Below, one piece after another: positions 10,583 to 20,931 of a stretch of DNA of 64,000 nucleotides. Positions within the stretch are counted from its first letter, which is position 1, and each line of letters starts with the position of its first letter. The position numbers were made by a program, and so were the translations under genes. The stretch is from Tatumella morbirosei (lineage in GTDB: Bacteria; Pseudomonadota; Gammaproteobacteria; Enterobacterales; Enterobacteriaceae): contig NZ_JPKR02000003.1 of the NCBI RefSeq assembly GCF_000757425.2, positions 372,001-436,000 on the forward strand. Direction: 5' to 3'. The notes below the pieces were generated by a model. That model saw only the letters and a list, made by a program, of their open reading frames with translations, did not search any database and was not told where the DNA came from.

Positions 10583-11389
10583 ATGGAAACCTTACTCGAA
10601 GTCCGTGATTTATCTAAAACCTACCGTTATAAGACAGGTTTATTCCGGCCACAGCTGGTGGATGCGGTAAAAAACGTCAGTTTCACCCTACGGGAAAAAC
10701 AAACGCTGGCGATTATTGGTGAAAATGGATCCGGAAAATCGACACTGGCAAAAATGCTGAGTGGAATGATAGCGCCGACCTCCGGAGAAATCATCATCAA
10801 TAATCATGCGCTGGAATTTGGAGATTACGGTTATCGTAGTCAGGTGATACGGATGATCTTCCAGGATCCGGGAACTTCCCTCAATCCACGCCAGCGGGTC
10901 AGCCAGATTCTTGATCTTCCATTGCGGTTAAATACTGAACTGATGCCTGAAGCGCGTGAACAACGGATTATCGAAACGTTGCGTAAGGTCGGTCTGCTTC
11001 GCGATCACGCCGGTTATTATCCGCATATGCTGGCGCCAGGGCAGAAACAACGTCTGGCCCTGGCGCGGGCGCTGATACTGGAACCCAAAGTGATTGTCGC
11101 TGATGAAGCGCTGGCTTCTCTGGATATGACTATGCGTTCGCAACTGGTGAATCTGATGCTGGAATTGCAGGAGCGTGACGGATTGTCCTATATCTACGTG
11201 ACACAGCATATTGGGATGATGAAACATATCAGTGATTTGGTGATGGTAATGCATCAGGGAGAAGTTGTAGAACGTGGCGGCACCGCCGATGTGCTGGCTT
11301 CCCCTCTGCATGATCTGACTAAACGACTGATTACCAGCCACTTTGGTGAGGCATTGACCGCAGAAGCCTGGCGACGAAATGAACGATAA
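10583..11389 (+). CDS. sapF: SapF ABC transporter ATP-binding protein
   Basis: A 268-residue second ATPase of the Sap transporter, the same length as E. coli SapF. Walker A GENGSGKS is at residues 46-53, the Q-loop at MIFQDPG, the signature-like LAPGQKQRLALARAL, and Walker B VIVADEALASLD. It starts 2 bp after the sapD stop and ends the sap operon. No strong intrinsic terminator is seen before fabI. Confidence 0.94.
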   Translation: METLLEVRDLSKTYRYKTGLFRPQLVDAVKNVSFTLREKQTLAIIGENGSGKSTLAKMLSGMIAPTSGEIIINNHALEFGDYGYRSQVIRMIFQDPGTSLNPRQRVSQILDLPLRLNTELMPEAREQRIIETLRKVGLLRDHAGYYPHMLAPGQKQRLALARALILEPKVIVADEALASLDMTMRSQLVNLMLELQERDGLSYIYVTQHIGMMKHISDLVMVMHQGEVVERGGTADVLASPLHDLTKRLITSHFGEALTAEAWRRNER

Positions 11390-11530
11390 ATCACAGAATT
11401 TTGACCTGAGCGTACGTGACTTTACCTGATAACCCATTGTCGTGTTAGAATCGCCGGATTGAACATTGCGGGCTGGATAAAAAACAACCAGACACCGCCG
11501 ACAACAATAACCATATTAAGGATTACAGCT

Positions 11531-12319
11531 ATGGGTTTTCTTTCCGGTAAGCGCATTCTGGTCACTGGCGTTGCCAGTAAACTGTCTATTGCATGGGGTA
11601 TCGCCCAGGCGATGCATAAGCAGGGTGCTGAACTGGCATTCACTTACCAAAACGAAAAATTAAAAGCTCGCGTTGAAGAGTTTGCCAAAGATTTAGGTTC
11701 AGATATCGTTCTACCATGTGATGTAGCTGAAGATGACAGCATTAAAGCGCTGTTCACCGATCTGGCTAAAGTATGGCCAAAATTCGATGGTTTTGTTCAC
11801 TCTATTGGTTTTGCACCAGGCGACCAGCTGGATGGCGACTATGTGAACGCTGTCACCCGTGAAGGCTTCAAAATTGCCCATGACATCAGCGCCTACAGTT
11901 TTGTCGCTATGGCAAAGGAGTGTCGCGCTATGCTGAACCCAAATTCAGCATTATTAACCCTCTCTTATCTGGGTGCAGAGCGTGCTATCCCTAACTATAA
12001 CGTGATGGGTCTGGCAAAAGCATCTCTGGAAGCCAATGTTCGTTATATGGCTAACGCAATGGGTCCTGAGGGGGTGCGTGTTAATGCTGTGTCTGCCGGT
12101 CCAATCCGTACTCTTGCAGCCTCAGGAATTAAAGATTTCCGTAAAATGCTGTCACACTGCGAATCTGTGACGCCAATCCGCCGTACTGTCACTATCGAAG
12201 ATGTGGGTAATTCTGCTGCCTTCCTGTGTTCAGATCTTGCGGGAGGTATCACTGGTGAAGTTGTCCACGTTGATGGCGGCTTCAGCATTGCAGCAATGAA
12301 CGAACTTGAACTGAAATAA
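11531..12319 (+). CDS. fabI: FabI enoyl-[ACP] reductase (NADH)
   Basis: A 262-residue enzyme that reduces enoyl-ACP in the last step of fatty-acid elongation and is the triclosan target. It has the glycine-rich SDR-type start [18 protein letters not shown] and the active-site Tyr and Lys of the Y-x6-K motif in [14 protein letters not shown]. It is almost identical to E. coli FabI over its whole length, including the C-terminus AAMNELELK. The start at 11531 matches E. coli; the 24-codon upstream extension is leader. Confidence 0.97.
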   Translation: MGFLSGKRILVTGVASKLSIAWGIAQAMHKQGAELAFTYQNEKLKARVEEFAKDLGSDIVLPCDVAEDDSIKALFTDLAKVWPKFDGFVHSIGFAPGDQLDGDYVNAVTREGFKIAHDISAYSFVAMAKECRAMLNPNSALLTLSYLGAERAIPNYNVMGLAKASLEANVRYMANAMGPEGVRVNAVSAGPIRTLAASGIKDFRKMLSHCESVTPIRRTVTIEDVGNSAAFLCSDLAGGITGEVVHVDGGFSIAAMNELELK

Positions 12320-12325
12320 GTTTCT

Positions 12326-12352
12326 GCGGCAGGAGGTGAATCCACCTGCCGC
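12326..12352 (+). terminator. hairpin after fabI
   Basis: GCGGCAGG pairs with CCTGCCGC around a 10-11 nt loop, 6 bp after the fabI stop; the downstream T-content (GACTTTTCC) is modest. Probable intrinsic terminator. Confidence 0.6.
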
Positions 12353-12532
12353 GACTTTTCCCCTTCCCCCTCTGCTTCGTAACCCGCGCAAATTCATCCA
12401 TAGATCAGCTTGTTATTAGTTAGTCTCTAACATTCCTTTTGCCGCCACTCTACCTAAGACACTATAGGCTTATGACCGTTTGCAGGTGACCCTTTTTCCG
12501 AATTCATCTGCGTGACATCAGAAGGAATTACT

Positions 12533-13588
12533 ATGGAATTACGCCAGCGTCAAAGCAGCTACACCCTGATGAGCGAATCACACTCCGGGTCCTGTCAGTT
12601 ATACCTGCCTGCAGGAACAGGTACAAATACCCTTCGTCACCCGGACGATTTGTTTGCCGGACTGTTACAGCATTCTGCTGTTTCCGTATCCCTCAGACGA
12701 TTATTATTACCTGTCACCCGCCATAGTGCGGCTATCTACAGCCGGTTGTTTCCGGAAACTCCCTGTCCGGAAATTAATTGTTCGCTGACACTTTATGACC
12801 GCCTCAATATTGCACTGACGGTGGCTCAGTTAAGCGATATTAGTTTGTTGTGTGATTTTTATGCCAATCATCTGAGCCCCCTTGCCGGCCCCTCCGGGAC
12901 TAAAGAAAATAATAACCGCCTGACTGAAATTACTCAGTACGCGCGCCAGCTGGCATGCTTCCCGGCGACAGCATGTGCACCTGCAATTTCACGGTTACAG
13001 AATGTTGGCCTGACCGCTTCAGATATCCTGACACTGCACCACATTTGTGGTTTTATCAGCTGGCAGTCACGAATGATGACAGGGATAATGGCGTTGTCAG
13101 GAATCAAGCTTCCGGCCTTTTTTATGTTCACCAGTGCTCCGGTATTTCCTGACCTGCTGTCAGATACAGTTTCACCACAGAAGTTGCCGCCCGCAGAATT
13201 TAATCTGCTGCGCGAACCTGCTCTGGAGATACTCAGGGAAGTACAAACGTTAAATCACCCTGATTTTGTACCACTGGTGATTGCTCATGCACCGGCCCCC
13301 GCTCAGGCCTGGCTCTGCCTGCGCAGTATCAGCCCGGGCAGCCTCTCCGAAGCTCAATCCCGCGAACTTGAGTTAGCTGTGTACTTACCCGCCAATACTG
13401 CCAGTGATCACAGCATTTCCGGATCTGTCAGTCATCTGATCCGTCAGCTATTACAGATGCCGGCGCGGGACTGTTTTACAGAGACTGAACGACTTAACCG
13501 CAATGGCTGGAAATTAGAAGCAATACTTCAAATGCTGTCTGTTGTGGCATCCTCTGGCTGGGACCGGGCACTGACCCCTCTCAGTTAA
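12533..13588 (+). CDS. yciW: YciW-like protein, carboxymuconolactone-decarboxylase/AhpD-like fold
   Basis: A 351-residue protein corresponding by position (next to fabI) and by general pattern to E. coli YciW, a putative oxidoreductase of the CMD/AhpD-like superfamily implicated in cysteine/sulfur metabolism. The central region LTASDILTLHHICGFISWQSRM resembles the helical core of that family, in which an S/HxxC-type motif can be redox active; here HHIC is present. The ATG at 12533 with AAGGA seven bases upstream is preferred over 12512. It ends tail-to-tail with the LysR gene, sharing TTAA. The assignment rests on synteny and partial similarity. Confidence 0.7.
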   Translation: MELRQRQSSYTLMSESHSGSCQLYLPAGTGTNTLRHPDDLFAGLLQHSAVSVSLRRLLLPVTRHSAAIYSRLFPETPCPEINCSLTLYDRLNIALTVAQLSDISLLCDFYANHLSPLAGPSGTKENNNRLTEITQYARQLACFPATACAPAISRLQNVGLTASDILTLHHICGFISWQSRMMTGIMALSGIKLPAFFMFTSAPVFPDLLSDTVSPQKLPPAEFNLLREPALEILREVQTLNHPDFVPLVIAHAPAPAQAWLCLRSISPGSLSEAQSRELELAVYLPANTASDHSISGSVSHLIRQLLQMPARDCFTETERLNRNGWKLEAILQMLSVVASSGWDRALTPLS

Positions 13589-14493
13589 AAACTATTTAAT
13601 GAGGGTAACAACAGTCTGGCTTCATCAAAAAAATGCTGAGTTAACGGGGTAGCCCTGCTGCTGCCAGCGATCACCATGGCACCCTGTCTGGTCATCTTCG
13701 GGATGTCCACCACCACCTGCGACAGTTCGCCAAGCATGACCGGTAAGACGTTCCCGGAAGGAGCCAGCATAATACCGATTCCCTGGTGTGCCGACTCCAG
13801 CAATTGCAATACAGATGAGCTTTCGATAATTACCCGAAAAGGCACGCCAGCCTGTCGAAAGCTATTATCCAGATAACGGCGGAAATAACGTGTTTGTGCG
13901 GCCAGACATAACGGAAATTCAGCAATCTTCGCCAGAGAAACAGGTGATTCATTGTCCGGCAACTCAAAGGCATTACCGCAGTAGAGTGCTACAACGCCCT
14001 GATCGGGAAACAGAGCATCCTGGAACTGAAGCTCACGTAAAGTGCTCATTTCAAAGAAACCAAATGCTACGTCAACCGTATGGCTGTTAATGGCTTCCAG
14101 TAACTGATCTGCACTCATCACATCAATCCGATAGTTTATCTCCGGATAATGACGAGAAACGGCCTGCAATACTCCGGACAAAGACATACTACACTGAGGC
14201 ACGACCCCGATGCGAAGTGTTCCCTGCATACCATGTTTCATGGCATCAACTTCGAGCTTAAGCCCCTGATACACAGAAACAATTTCACGAGCCCAACTCA
14301 GCACTCTTTCGCCTTCCGGAGTGAAACCAGAAAAATTATTACTCCGGTTGATCAGTGATACACCTAACTCTTTTTCCAGATTTTTCAGGCGCAGAGACAA
14401 TGTCGGTTGACTGACAAAACTGGCTTCAGCGGCACGTCCGAAGTGTTTTTCGCGCTCCAGATTGCACAAATACACCAGTTGTTTTAAATCCAT
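13585..14493 (-). CDS. LysR-family transcriptional regulator
   Basis: A 302-residue LysR-type regulator. The N-terminal winged HTH starts MDLKQLVYLCNLEREKHFGRAAE and contains SFVSQPTLSLRLKNLEKELG; the C-terminal substrate-binding domain begins near residue 90 (GTLRIGVVP). The start at 14493 is chosen because LysR proteins begin immediately before the HTH; upstream in-frame codons are probably noncoding. It is divergent from the YdeP-like molybdoenzyme gene, a layout typical of a LysR regulator controlling its neighbour. It is absent from the corresponding position in E. coli. The inducer is unknown. Confidence 0.88.
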   Translation of the reverse strand: MDLKQLVYLCNLEREKHFGRAAEASFVSQPTLSLRLKNLEKELGVSLINRSNNFSGFTPEGERVLSWAREIVSVYQGLKLEVDAMKHGMQGTLRIGVVPQCSMSLSGVLQAVSRHYPEINYRIDVMSADQLLEAINSHTVDVAFGFFEMSTLRELQFQDALFPDQGVVALYCGNAFELPDNESPVSLAKIAEFPLCLAAQTRYFRRYLDNSFRQAGVPFRVIIESSSVLQLLESAHQGIGIMLAPSGNVLPVMLGELSQVVVDIPKMTRQGAMVIAGSSRATPLTQHFFDEARLLLPSLNSF

Positions 14494-14738
14494 TGCCTTT
14501 GCTCCCCTCTGCTCAATACGACTTATTTTTCCCTGCCAGACATCAGGCAGAGTGGTATCGATGTACCTGTTATCAGGATCACGCGGTTTCATCTCATACG
14601 CAAGTGTTAAGCCCGCGATAAGGATCATCTATTGCTCGTTTATTGTAATCAATTAGACATTACACAAACACGAAAGCACAATTTCGTTTATATAATTAAC
14701 ACACCACAATAACAATCAGATCACATGAGTAGCTTAAT
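14494..14738. promoter_or_regulatory. divergent control region between LysR gene and molybdoenzyme gene
   Basis: A 245-bp AT-rich divergent intergenic region that must carry promoters for both genes and probably the LysR operator (T-N11-A type). Partly symmetrical AT-rich sequence is present around 14640-14710, but no single site can be assigned by eye. Confidence 0.4.
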
Positions 14739-17048
14739 ATGAAATTCAAACGCCAGATTAAACCTTATCGCGCTGCAGCCGGTGGCTGGGGATCGCTGGA
14801 AGCTACTACCCGCTATGTTTTTGAGAGTAAGGCAGTTCTGAAAAATATGCGCAACCTGCTGCGCATGAACAAGGCCCGTGGTTTTGACTGCCCGGGATGT
14901 GCCTGGGGGGACGATAACAAAAGCACGTTCAGCTTTTGTGAAAATGGAGCTAAAGCGGTCACCTGGGAAGCAACTCGTCGGGTAGTCGATAATGATTTTT
15001 TTGCTGCCCATTCGGTCAGCCGTCTGTATCTGGAAAGTGATTATTTTCTGGAATATCAGGGGCGTCTGACCCATCCGCTTTCATACAATGCCGAAACCGA
15101 TCACTATGAGCCCATCAGTTGGGAAGATGCTTTTACCCTGATCGCCCAGCATATCGGAGAGATGGATAATCCGGATCAAATCGAACTCTATACTTCTGGC
15201 CGTGCCAGTAATGAAGCTTCATGGCTGTATCAACTGTTCGGCAGAATGCTCGGCACCAATAACTTTCCCGACTGTTCTAATATGTGCCACGAAGCCAGTG
15301 GTACCGGTCTTAAACGTAGCATTGGTGTGGGTAAAGGGACCATCCGGCTCGATGACTTTGACCACGCAGATGCCATTTTTGTGTTTGGCCAGAATCCGGG
15401 AACCAACCATCCGCGAATGTTACATAGCCTGCGTCATGCGGCAGATCACGGAGCGAAGATCGTGACATTCAATACGCTTCGGGAACGTGGTCTGGAACGA
15501 TTCGCTGATCCACAAAAACCACTGGAAGTCGTCACCCCGATGGCAGGGAAAATCAGCTCGTCCTATTACCAGCCCAAACTGGGTGGTGATATGGCTGCAG
15601 TCCGCGGTATGGTGAAAACTTTACTCGCACAACACCGGAATAATATTGCTGAAGGTAAGCCAGGGATTTTTGATGACGAGTTTATCCAGTCACATACTGT
15701 CGGCGTGGATGATTACCTGGCCGCAGTAGATGCAACTTCCTGGGAGCAGATAACCTTTCAGTCCGGGTTGTCGGAAGAAGAGATTCGCCAGGCAGCGGCA
15801 ATCTATCAGAGCGCTGAACGGGTTATTTGTACCTGGGCAATGGGGATCACTCAACACAAACACTCAGTGGATACGGTGCGTGAAATTGTTAACCTACAAC
15901 TGCTGTTTGGTCAGTTAGGAAAAAAAGGCGCCGGATTATGCCCTGTCCGTGGTCACAGTAACGTTCAGGGTAACCGGACTATGGGGATTGATGAAAAACC
16001 CAATGCCCCATTCCTGAATGCATTGGCCAGCCATTTTGATTTCCAGCCACCACGTGAAGCAGGCCACAACACAGTAGAAGCGATTGAGGCCATGCTACGT
16101 GATGAAATCAGAGTACTGGTGACCCTCGGGGGAAATCTGGCGGCGGCAGCTCCGGATTCCCCTCGCACTGAAGAAGCTATACAACGTTGCGCACTGACTG
16201 TGCATATCAGCACGAAACTGAACCGGACCCATCTGGTACCAGGTTTCCAGAATAGCCTGATTCTGCCCACACTGGGCCGTACTGAACGCGATATTCGCGC
16301 TACTGGTTCACAGTTTATTACCGTAGAAGACTCTTTTAGCATGGTTCATGCTTCTGAAGGGGTAGGCATTCCGCTGGCAGATACCCAACGCTCAGAAACT
16401 TCGATAGTTGCCGGAATTGCAAACGCCGTATTGGGTTCAGAAAAACTCGACTGGCTGGGAATGGCCGATGATTATGGAATTATTCGCAATCATATTGCAG
16501 CCACCATCCCGGGCTTTAGCGATTTTAACCAAAAATGCGACCAACCCGGTGGCTTCTATCTGGGTAATGCAGCAGCAAGACTGGAGTTTAATACCCCGTC
16601 GCGTAAAGCCGAATTTAATGCGTCTGCGTTGCCGGTATCTCTGTTTCCACAACTTGCCGGAGAAACTGCGCCGTTTGTGTTGCAGACATTACGTTCACAT
16701 GACCAATACAACACTACGATTTACGGTCTGGATGACCGTTACCGTGGGGTCTATGGTCAGAGAAAGGTAGTGTTCATTAATCCTGAAGATATGAGTGCCC
16801 GGGGACTCAGTGAGGGCCAGCAGGTTGATATAGAAACCCTGTGGAACGATGGCATAACCCGCCAGGTACAGGGATTTGTTTTGGTGCCTTATAATATCCC
16901 GCGGGGAAATCTGGCCGCTTATTACCCTGAAACCAACCCACTGGTCCCCCTCTCCAGCTTTGGTGATGACAGTGGTACTCCAACCTCGAAATCGGTGCCG
17001 GTAAAACTGTCACTGACCACAGAACAGCCATCTCTCAGAATTGCCTGA
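14739..17048 (+). CDS. YdeP-like molybdopterin oxidoreductase alpha subunit (FdhF superfamily)
   Basis: A 769-residue cytoplasmic molybdopterin enzyme resembling E. coli YdeP (759 aa; formate-dehydrogenase-like alpha subunit family, reaction uncertain, YdeP linked to acid resistance). An N-terminal iron-sulfur type motif is in DCPGCAW...CENGAKA; motifs typical of the superfamily are YTSGRASNEA, NFPDCSNMCHEASG, GQNPGTNHPRM and LCPVRGHSNVQG; the C-terminal molybdopterin-dinucleotide domain includes RSHDQYNTTIYG. No Sec/TGA is involved. Partner subunits are not nearby. With the LysR gene it forms an insertion between yciW and rnb. Confidence 0.88.
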   Translation: MKFKRQIKPYRAAAGGWGSLEATTRYVFESKAVLKNMRNLLRMNKARGFDCPGCAWGDDNKSTFSFCENGAKAVTWEATRRVVDNDFFAAHSVSRLYLESDYFLEYQGRLTHPLSYNAETDHYEPISWEDAFTLIAQHIGEMDNPDQIELYTSGRASNEASWLYQLFGRMLGTNNFPDCSNMCHEASGTGLKRSIGVGKGTIRLDDFDHADAIFVFGQNPGTNHPRMLHSLRHAADHGAKIVTFNTLRERGLERFADPQKPLEVVTPMAGKISSSYYQPKLGGDMAAVRGMVKTLLAQHRNNIAEGKPGIFDDEFIQSHTVGVDDYLAAVDATSWEQITFQSGLSEEEIRQAAAIYQSAERVICTWAMGITQHKHSVDTVREIVNLQLLFGQLGKKGAGLCPVRGHSNVQGNRTMGIDEKPNAPFLNALASHFDFQPPREAGHNTVEAIEAMLRDEIRVLVTLGGNLAAAAPDSPRTEEAIQRCALTVHISTKLNRTHLVPGFQNSLILPTLGRTERDIRATGSQFITVEDSFSMVHASEGVGIPLADTQRSETSIVAGIANAVLGSEKLDWLGMADDYGIIRNHIAATIPGFSDFNQKCDQPGGFYLGNAAARLEFNTPSRKAEFNASALPVSLFPQLAGETAPFVLQTLRSHDQYNTTIYGLDDRYRGVYGQRKVVFINPEDMSARGLSEGQQVDIETLWNDGITRQVQGFVLVPYNIPRGNLAAYYPETNPLVPLSSFGDDSGTPTSKSVPVKLSLTTEQPSLRIA

Positions 17049-17060
17049 GTTATTGAGTGA

Positions 17061-17089
17061 AAAAGCCGGAGATGACTCCGGCTTTTTTT
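17061..17089 (+). terminator. intrinsic terminator after molybdoenzyme gene
   Basis: AAAAGCCGGAG-ATGA-CTCCGGCTTTTTTT: an 11-bp stem, tetraloop and T7 tail, 12 bp after the stop codon. Textbook Rho-independent terminator. Confidence 0.93.
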
Positions 17090-17171
17090 ATCTTTCGCCG
17101 TTTGGCTCTTGCCCGGGCGCCACGATTCGCGTAAAAATGTCTGCCGCTTTAGGCCACGAAACTTAAAAACT

Positions 17172-19106
17172 ATGTTCCAGGATAATCCGCTGCTGTCGCA
17201 GCTAAAACAAACGCTTCATGCCCAGACTCCACGCGCTGAGGGTGTAGTAAAAGGTACCGATAAAGGGTTCGGCTTTCTGGAAGTCGATGCCCAAAAAAGT
17301 TACTTTATCCCGCCTCCGCAAATGAAAAAAGTGATGCACGGCGATCGTATCGTCGCTGTCATACAGACGAATAATGGTAAAGAGAGCGCCGAACCGGAAA
17401 CACTGGTTGAACCCTTTCTGACCCGCTTTGTCGGACGAATTCAGAAAAAAGATGATCGGTTATCCATTATACCTGACCACCCATTGCTCAAAGACGCCAT
17501 TCAGTGCCGCCCTGCCCGAAATGTGGAACATAATTTCCAGTCGGGTGACTGGGCAGTGGCTGAGATGCGCCGCCACCCATTGAAAGGTGATCGTAGTTTC
17601 TATGCCGAACTCACTGAGTTCATTACCTATTCAGATGATCATCTGGCTCCGTGGTGGGTGACGCTGTCACGTCATAACCTTGAACGGTCTGCTCCGGAAA
17701 TTGCCTTCGGAGAGATGATGGATGAAAAACTGGAGCGTGAAGATCTGTCCGCCCTGGAGTTTATCACCATTGACAGTGCCAGTACGGAAGATATGGATGA
17801 CGCGTTATTTATTGAGGAATTGCCTGGCAATAAACTGCGGCTGACGGTGGCAATTGCTGATCCTACTGCCTATGTTGCAGAAGGCAGTGAACTGGATAAA
17901 CTGGCATCACTCCGCGCCTTTACCAATTATCTGCCTGGCTTCAATATTCCGATGTTACCTCGCCAGTTATCTGATGATGTCTGTTCGCTGCGCCCAGGGG
18001 TACGCCGTCCGGTACTGGCCTGCCACATCACAATAGGAGCAGACGGTACCCCGGAAAATGATGTACGTTTCTTTGCCGCCTGGATTGAATCTAAAGCTAA
18101 ACTGGCTTACGACGATGTCTCTGACTGGCTGGAAAACACCGGAGAATGGCAACCCGCCAGCGAAACCATTGCACAACAGGTCACCCTGTTGCACCGTTTC
18201 TGCCTCGCCCGCAGTGAATGGCGTCAGGCCCATGCGCTGGTATTTAAAGATCGTCCCGATTATCGTTTCCTGTTGGGTGAAAAAGGTGAAGTGCTGGAAA
18301 TTATCGCCGAACCACGCCGGATTGCTAACCGGATGATCGAGGAAGCGATGATTACTGCGAATATCTGTGCTGCTAAAGTACTAAGTGAATCGCTGGGCTT
18401 CGGAATTTATAACGTACATGCAGGCTTCGATGAGGCAAATGCTGAACAGGTTGCCGGTGTTCTTGCGGGTCATGGGATCACCGTGGATCCGAAAGAAATT
18501 GCCACCCTCGAAGGCTTCAGGGTGATGCGTCGAGAGCTTGATAGCCAGCCTACGCAATATCTGGATAGCAGAATTCGCCGTTTCCAGTCATTTGCCGAAA
18601 TTAGTACCCAACCCGGGCCTCACTTTGGTTTAGGACTTGATGCCTACGCTACCTGGACGTCACCTATCCGAAAATATGGCGATATGGTGAATCATCGTCT
18701 GCTGAAAGCCATTATTCTCGGGCAGCAGCCTCAGCCACCTGTCCCGGAACTGACGACTATCATGGGTGAAAGGCGCCGCCTGAACCGTATGGCGGAACGT
18801 GACGTCGGTGACTGGCTGTATGCCCGTTACCTCGCGCCTTATGCGGGGAGTGATCAAAAGTTCACCGCTGAAATTATCGATGTCTCCCGTGGCGGCATGC
18901 GTGTACGGTTAACGGATAACGGTGCAGTCGCCTTTATTCCAGCGCCATTTATCCATAGTGTCCGTGACGAATTAGTCTGTTCGCAGGAAAGTGGTACCGT
19001 ACAGATTAAAGGTGAAGAGCGCTATCGGGTCACCGATATTATTGAAGTCACAATTGCGGAAGTCCGAATGGAAAACCGTAATGTTGTTGCGCGTCCTGTC
19101 ATCTGA
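17172..19106 (+). CDS. rnb: RNase II, 3'-5' exoribonuclease
   Basis: A 644-residue processive 3'-5' exoribonuclease, exactly the length of E. coli RNase II. N-terminal cold-shock domains ([15 protein letters not shown]) are followed by the RNB catalytic domain, whose Asp-rich active site is visible as [13 protein letters not shown] (metal-binding Asp residues about 201-210), and a C-terminal S1 domain. The ATG at 17172 matches the E. coli start; an in-frame extension to 17109 is leader. The neighbouring E. coli gene pdeR (gmr) is absent here. Confidence 0.97.
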   Translation: MFQDNPLLSQLKQTLHAQTPRAEGVVKGTDKGFGFLEVDAQKSYFIPPPQMKKVMHGDRIVAVIQTNNGKESAEPETLVEPFLTRFVGRIQKKDDRLSIIPDHPLLKDAIQCRPARNVEHNFQSGDWAVAEMRRHPLKGDRSFYAELTEFITYSDDHLAPWWVTLSRHNLERSAPEIAFGEMMDEKLEREDLSALEFITIDSASTEDMDDALFIEELPGNKLRLTVAIADPTAYVAEGSELDKLASLRAFTNYLPGFNIPMLPRQLSDDVCSLRPGVRRPVLACHITIGADGTPENDVRFFAAWIESKAKLAYDDVSDWLENTGEWQPASETIAQQVTLLHRFCLARSEWRQAHALVFKDRPDYRFLLGEKGEVLEIIAEPRRIANRMIEEAMITANICAAKVLSESLGFGIYNVHAGFDEANAEQVAGVLAGHGITVDPKEIATLEGFRVMRRELDSQPTQYLDSRIRRFQSFAEISTQPGPHFGLGLDAYATWTSPIRKYGDMVNHRLLKAIILGQQPQPPVPELTTIMGERRRLNRMAERDVGDWLYARYLAPYAGSDQKFTAEIIDVSRGGMRVRLTDNGAVAFIPAPFIHSVRDELVCSQESGTVQIKGEERYRVTDIIEVTIAEVRMENRNVVARPVI

Positions 19107-19112
19107 CATCAA

Positions 19113-19146
19113 CAGCCGCGCACCGGATTACCGGTGCGCGCTGATT
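19113..19146 (+). terminator. hairpin after rnb
   Basis: GCGCACCGG-ATTA-CCGGTGCGC stem-loop flanked by CAGC/GCTG, shortly after the rnb stop; followed only by ATTTCCCC, so the T tract is weak. Confidence 0.6.
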
Positions 19147-19444
19147 TCCCCTGGCCCCCTATTTAGGCATGGACGTTATGCCCGGGTCTAAGCAAACCTC
19201 AAAACCCGCATACACCACTGCAAATTTTAAAAATCAGCCTAAACTAAGAAAATGCTGAACTCTGATTAGGAATATTCACCATTCCCCCTGGTCAGGTAAT
19301 GCATAAAATAGGGCCGGATATCGCCACGGGTTGCTGCAGCGACATATCCGGGTTTAATCATATGGCACCTGGGTTCAGGTGGATATCAATATAATTCAGT
19401 CGTCTTGTCTGCCGGAAACACGGTGAATAATTAAGGAGTTGACT
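19147..19444. promoter_or_regulatory. osmB upstream region with hairpins and a possible RcsB box
   Basis: No gene is seen. TTAGGAATATTCACC at 19266-19280 resembles the RcsB/RcsAB box consensus (TAAGAATATTCYTA), and osmB is an Rcs-regulated gene in E. coli. An inverted repeat CCGGATAT...ATATCCGG occupies 19314-19351, and a second hairpin CACCTG-GGTT-CAGGTG follows at about 19367-19382. The functional role is inferred, not demonstrated. Confidence 0.4.
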
Positions 19445-19660
19445 GTGATAATCACAAAAAAAAGCATTACCTCTGCCCTGATTGCAACACTCATTTTATG
19501 CAGCCTGTCTGGCTGTTCAAACTGGTCAAAGCGTGACAGAAATACCGCATTGGGTGCCGGAGTTGGTGCTATCGGAGGGAATATCCTGACCGGTGGCAGC
19601 ACCTTAGGAACTGTGGGCGGTGCGGCGGTCGGTGGTGTTGTCGGTCATCAGGTCCATTAA
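19445..19660 (+). CDS. osmB: OsmB osmotically inducible lipoprotein
   Basis: A 71-residue small lipoprotein. The signal peptide ends in the lipobox LSGC, giving a mature lipidated Cys followed by SNWSKRDRNTA, as in E. coli OsmB. The glycine-rich remainder (GAGVGAIGGN, GTVGGAAVGGVVGHQ) is a Gly-zipper-like segment. A GTG at 19445 is preferred as start because AAGGAG (19433-19438) lies six bases upstream; a TTG two codons earlier would be too close to the ribosome-binding site. Confidence 0.9.
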   Translation: MIITKKSITSALIATLILCSLSGCSNWSKRDRNTALGAGVGAIGGNILTGGSTLGTVGGAAVGGVVGHQVH

Positions 19661-19709
19661 TAGATCAGGCCGGAAAAGTGTGGATACCCCTTTTCCGGCT
19701 ATTTCTCAC

Positions 19710-20033
19710 CTAACCACCCGCGAGTTTGACCTTAAAACCTCTTGCTTCCAGCAATGTTTTCAGTAAATCGCGCTTGTCTCCCTGAATTTCAATCTCACCT
19801 TCTTTCACTGCACCGCCACAACCGCATTTCTTTTTTAGTTCTGCGGCGAGTTTAGACAGTTCACTATCCTCAAGGTCCAGGCCACTAATAATGCAGACGC
19901 CTTTACCCTTTCTTCCAGAGGTCTGACGGGAAATACGCACAATACCATCGCCTTTAGGACGTTCTACGGGCTGTTGTTGTGGAGTAATACGGCCACTTTC
20001 TGTGGAATACACCAGATAGTCTTTAGTCATCAT
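19710..20033 (-). CDS. yciH: YciH, SUI1/eIF1-like translation factor
   Basis: A 107-residue protein of the bacterial SUI1/eIF1 family, proposed to influence initiation-codon fidelity. It carries the conserved block [12 protein letters not shown] and [20 protein letters not shown], nearly identical to E. coli YciH (108 aa). Its first ATG overlaps the pyrF stop (ATGA), with a second ATG directly after, so it is coupled to pyrF. Confidence 0.95.
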   Translation of the reverse strand: MMTKDYLVYSTESGRITPQQQPVERPKGDGIVRISRQTSGRKGKGVCIISGLDLEDSELSKLAAELKKKCGCGGAVKEGEIEIQGDKRDLLKTLLEARGFKVKLAGG

Positions 20034-20752
20034 GACACCTGAAGTGAATGTAGGATTGACGATAGTGCAGCGGCAGGATCAGTAGCCTGCGTCACCGGCC
20101 GGCCAATCACCATATAATCAACACCTGCAGCTTTAGCCTGAGGAGGTGTCATAATCCGGCGCTGGTCTTGTGCTTCAGTACCGGCCGGGCGGATCCCCGG
20201 GGTCACAAGCATAAAGTCAGAACCAAGTTGCTGTTTGAAAGTAACGGCTTCCCGGGCGGAACACACCACACCATCCAGACCGCAATCACGGGTGAGACTA
20301 GCCAGTAACAGTGCCTGCTCAGCCGGTGTTCGGTCAATACCCAGTCCCTGTAAATCACTGGCCTCCATGCTGGTGAGAACCGTAACAGCAATCAGCAACG
20401 GTGAATCTTTTCCCATCGGCAGCAGAGCCTCACGGGCAGCATTCATCATTCGTGCCCCCCCGCTGGCATGCACATTCACCATCCACACGCCCAAATCTGC
20501 GGCAGCAGCAACTGCATGTGCCACAGTATTCGGAATATCATGAAATTTGAGATCCAGGAACACCTCAAAACCACGGGCGTGCAAGGTCTTAACCCATTCT
20601 GGCCCGAATCGGGTGAACATCTCTTTACCGACCTTAAGCCGACAACTGGTCGGATCAATCTGGTCAACCAACGACAACGCCCGATGAATATCGTCAAAAT
20701 CAAGAGCGACTACTACCGGTGAAGTAACAGAAGATGGCGATAAATCAGTCAT
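20030..20752 (-). CDS. pyrF: PyrF orotidine-5'-phosphate decarboxylase
   Basis: A 240-residue enzyme that converts OMP to UMP, the last step of de novo UMP synthesis. The TIM-barrel start VVALDF and the catalytic Lys/Asp region [11 protein letters not shown] (Asp-x-Lys-xx-Asp pattern) are present, along with the phosphate-binding GIRP and the C-terminal IGRPVT. Length is near E. coli PyrF (245). It lies in the lapA-lapB-pyrF-yciH order as in E. coli. Confidence 0.97.
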   Translation of the reverse strand: MTDLSPSSVTSPVVVALDFDDIHRALSLVDQIDPTSCRLKVGKEMFTRFGPEWVKTLHARGFEVFLDLKFHDIPNTVAHAVAAAADLGVWMVNVHASGGARMMNAAREALLPMGKDSPLLIAVTVLTSMEASDLQGLGIDRTPAEQALLLASLTRDCGLDGVVCSAREAVTFKQQLGSDFMLVTPGIRPAGTEAQDQRRIMTPPQAKAAGVDYMVIGRPVTQATDPAAALSSILHSLQVS

Positions 20753-20931
20753 TGCAGAGTTCCTTTTAAATCAGGCAGGTGAAAGATATGGGCAAACGGC
20801 GCTTATTCTACCTGCCTGGCCTGCGATGTCACCTGTTTTGCACTTTGCTGATGTTTCCTTTAAATGATTGCTATTAGTATGTTGTAACTAACCGGAGTGT
20901 TAAAAAAACAGAACCCTCAGGTTCTGTCATT

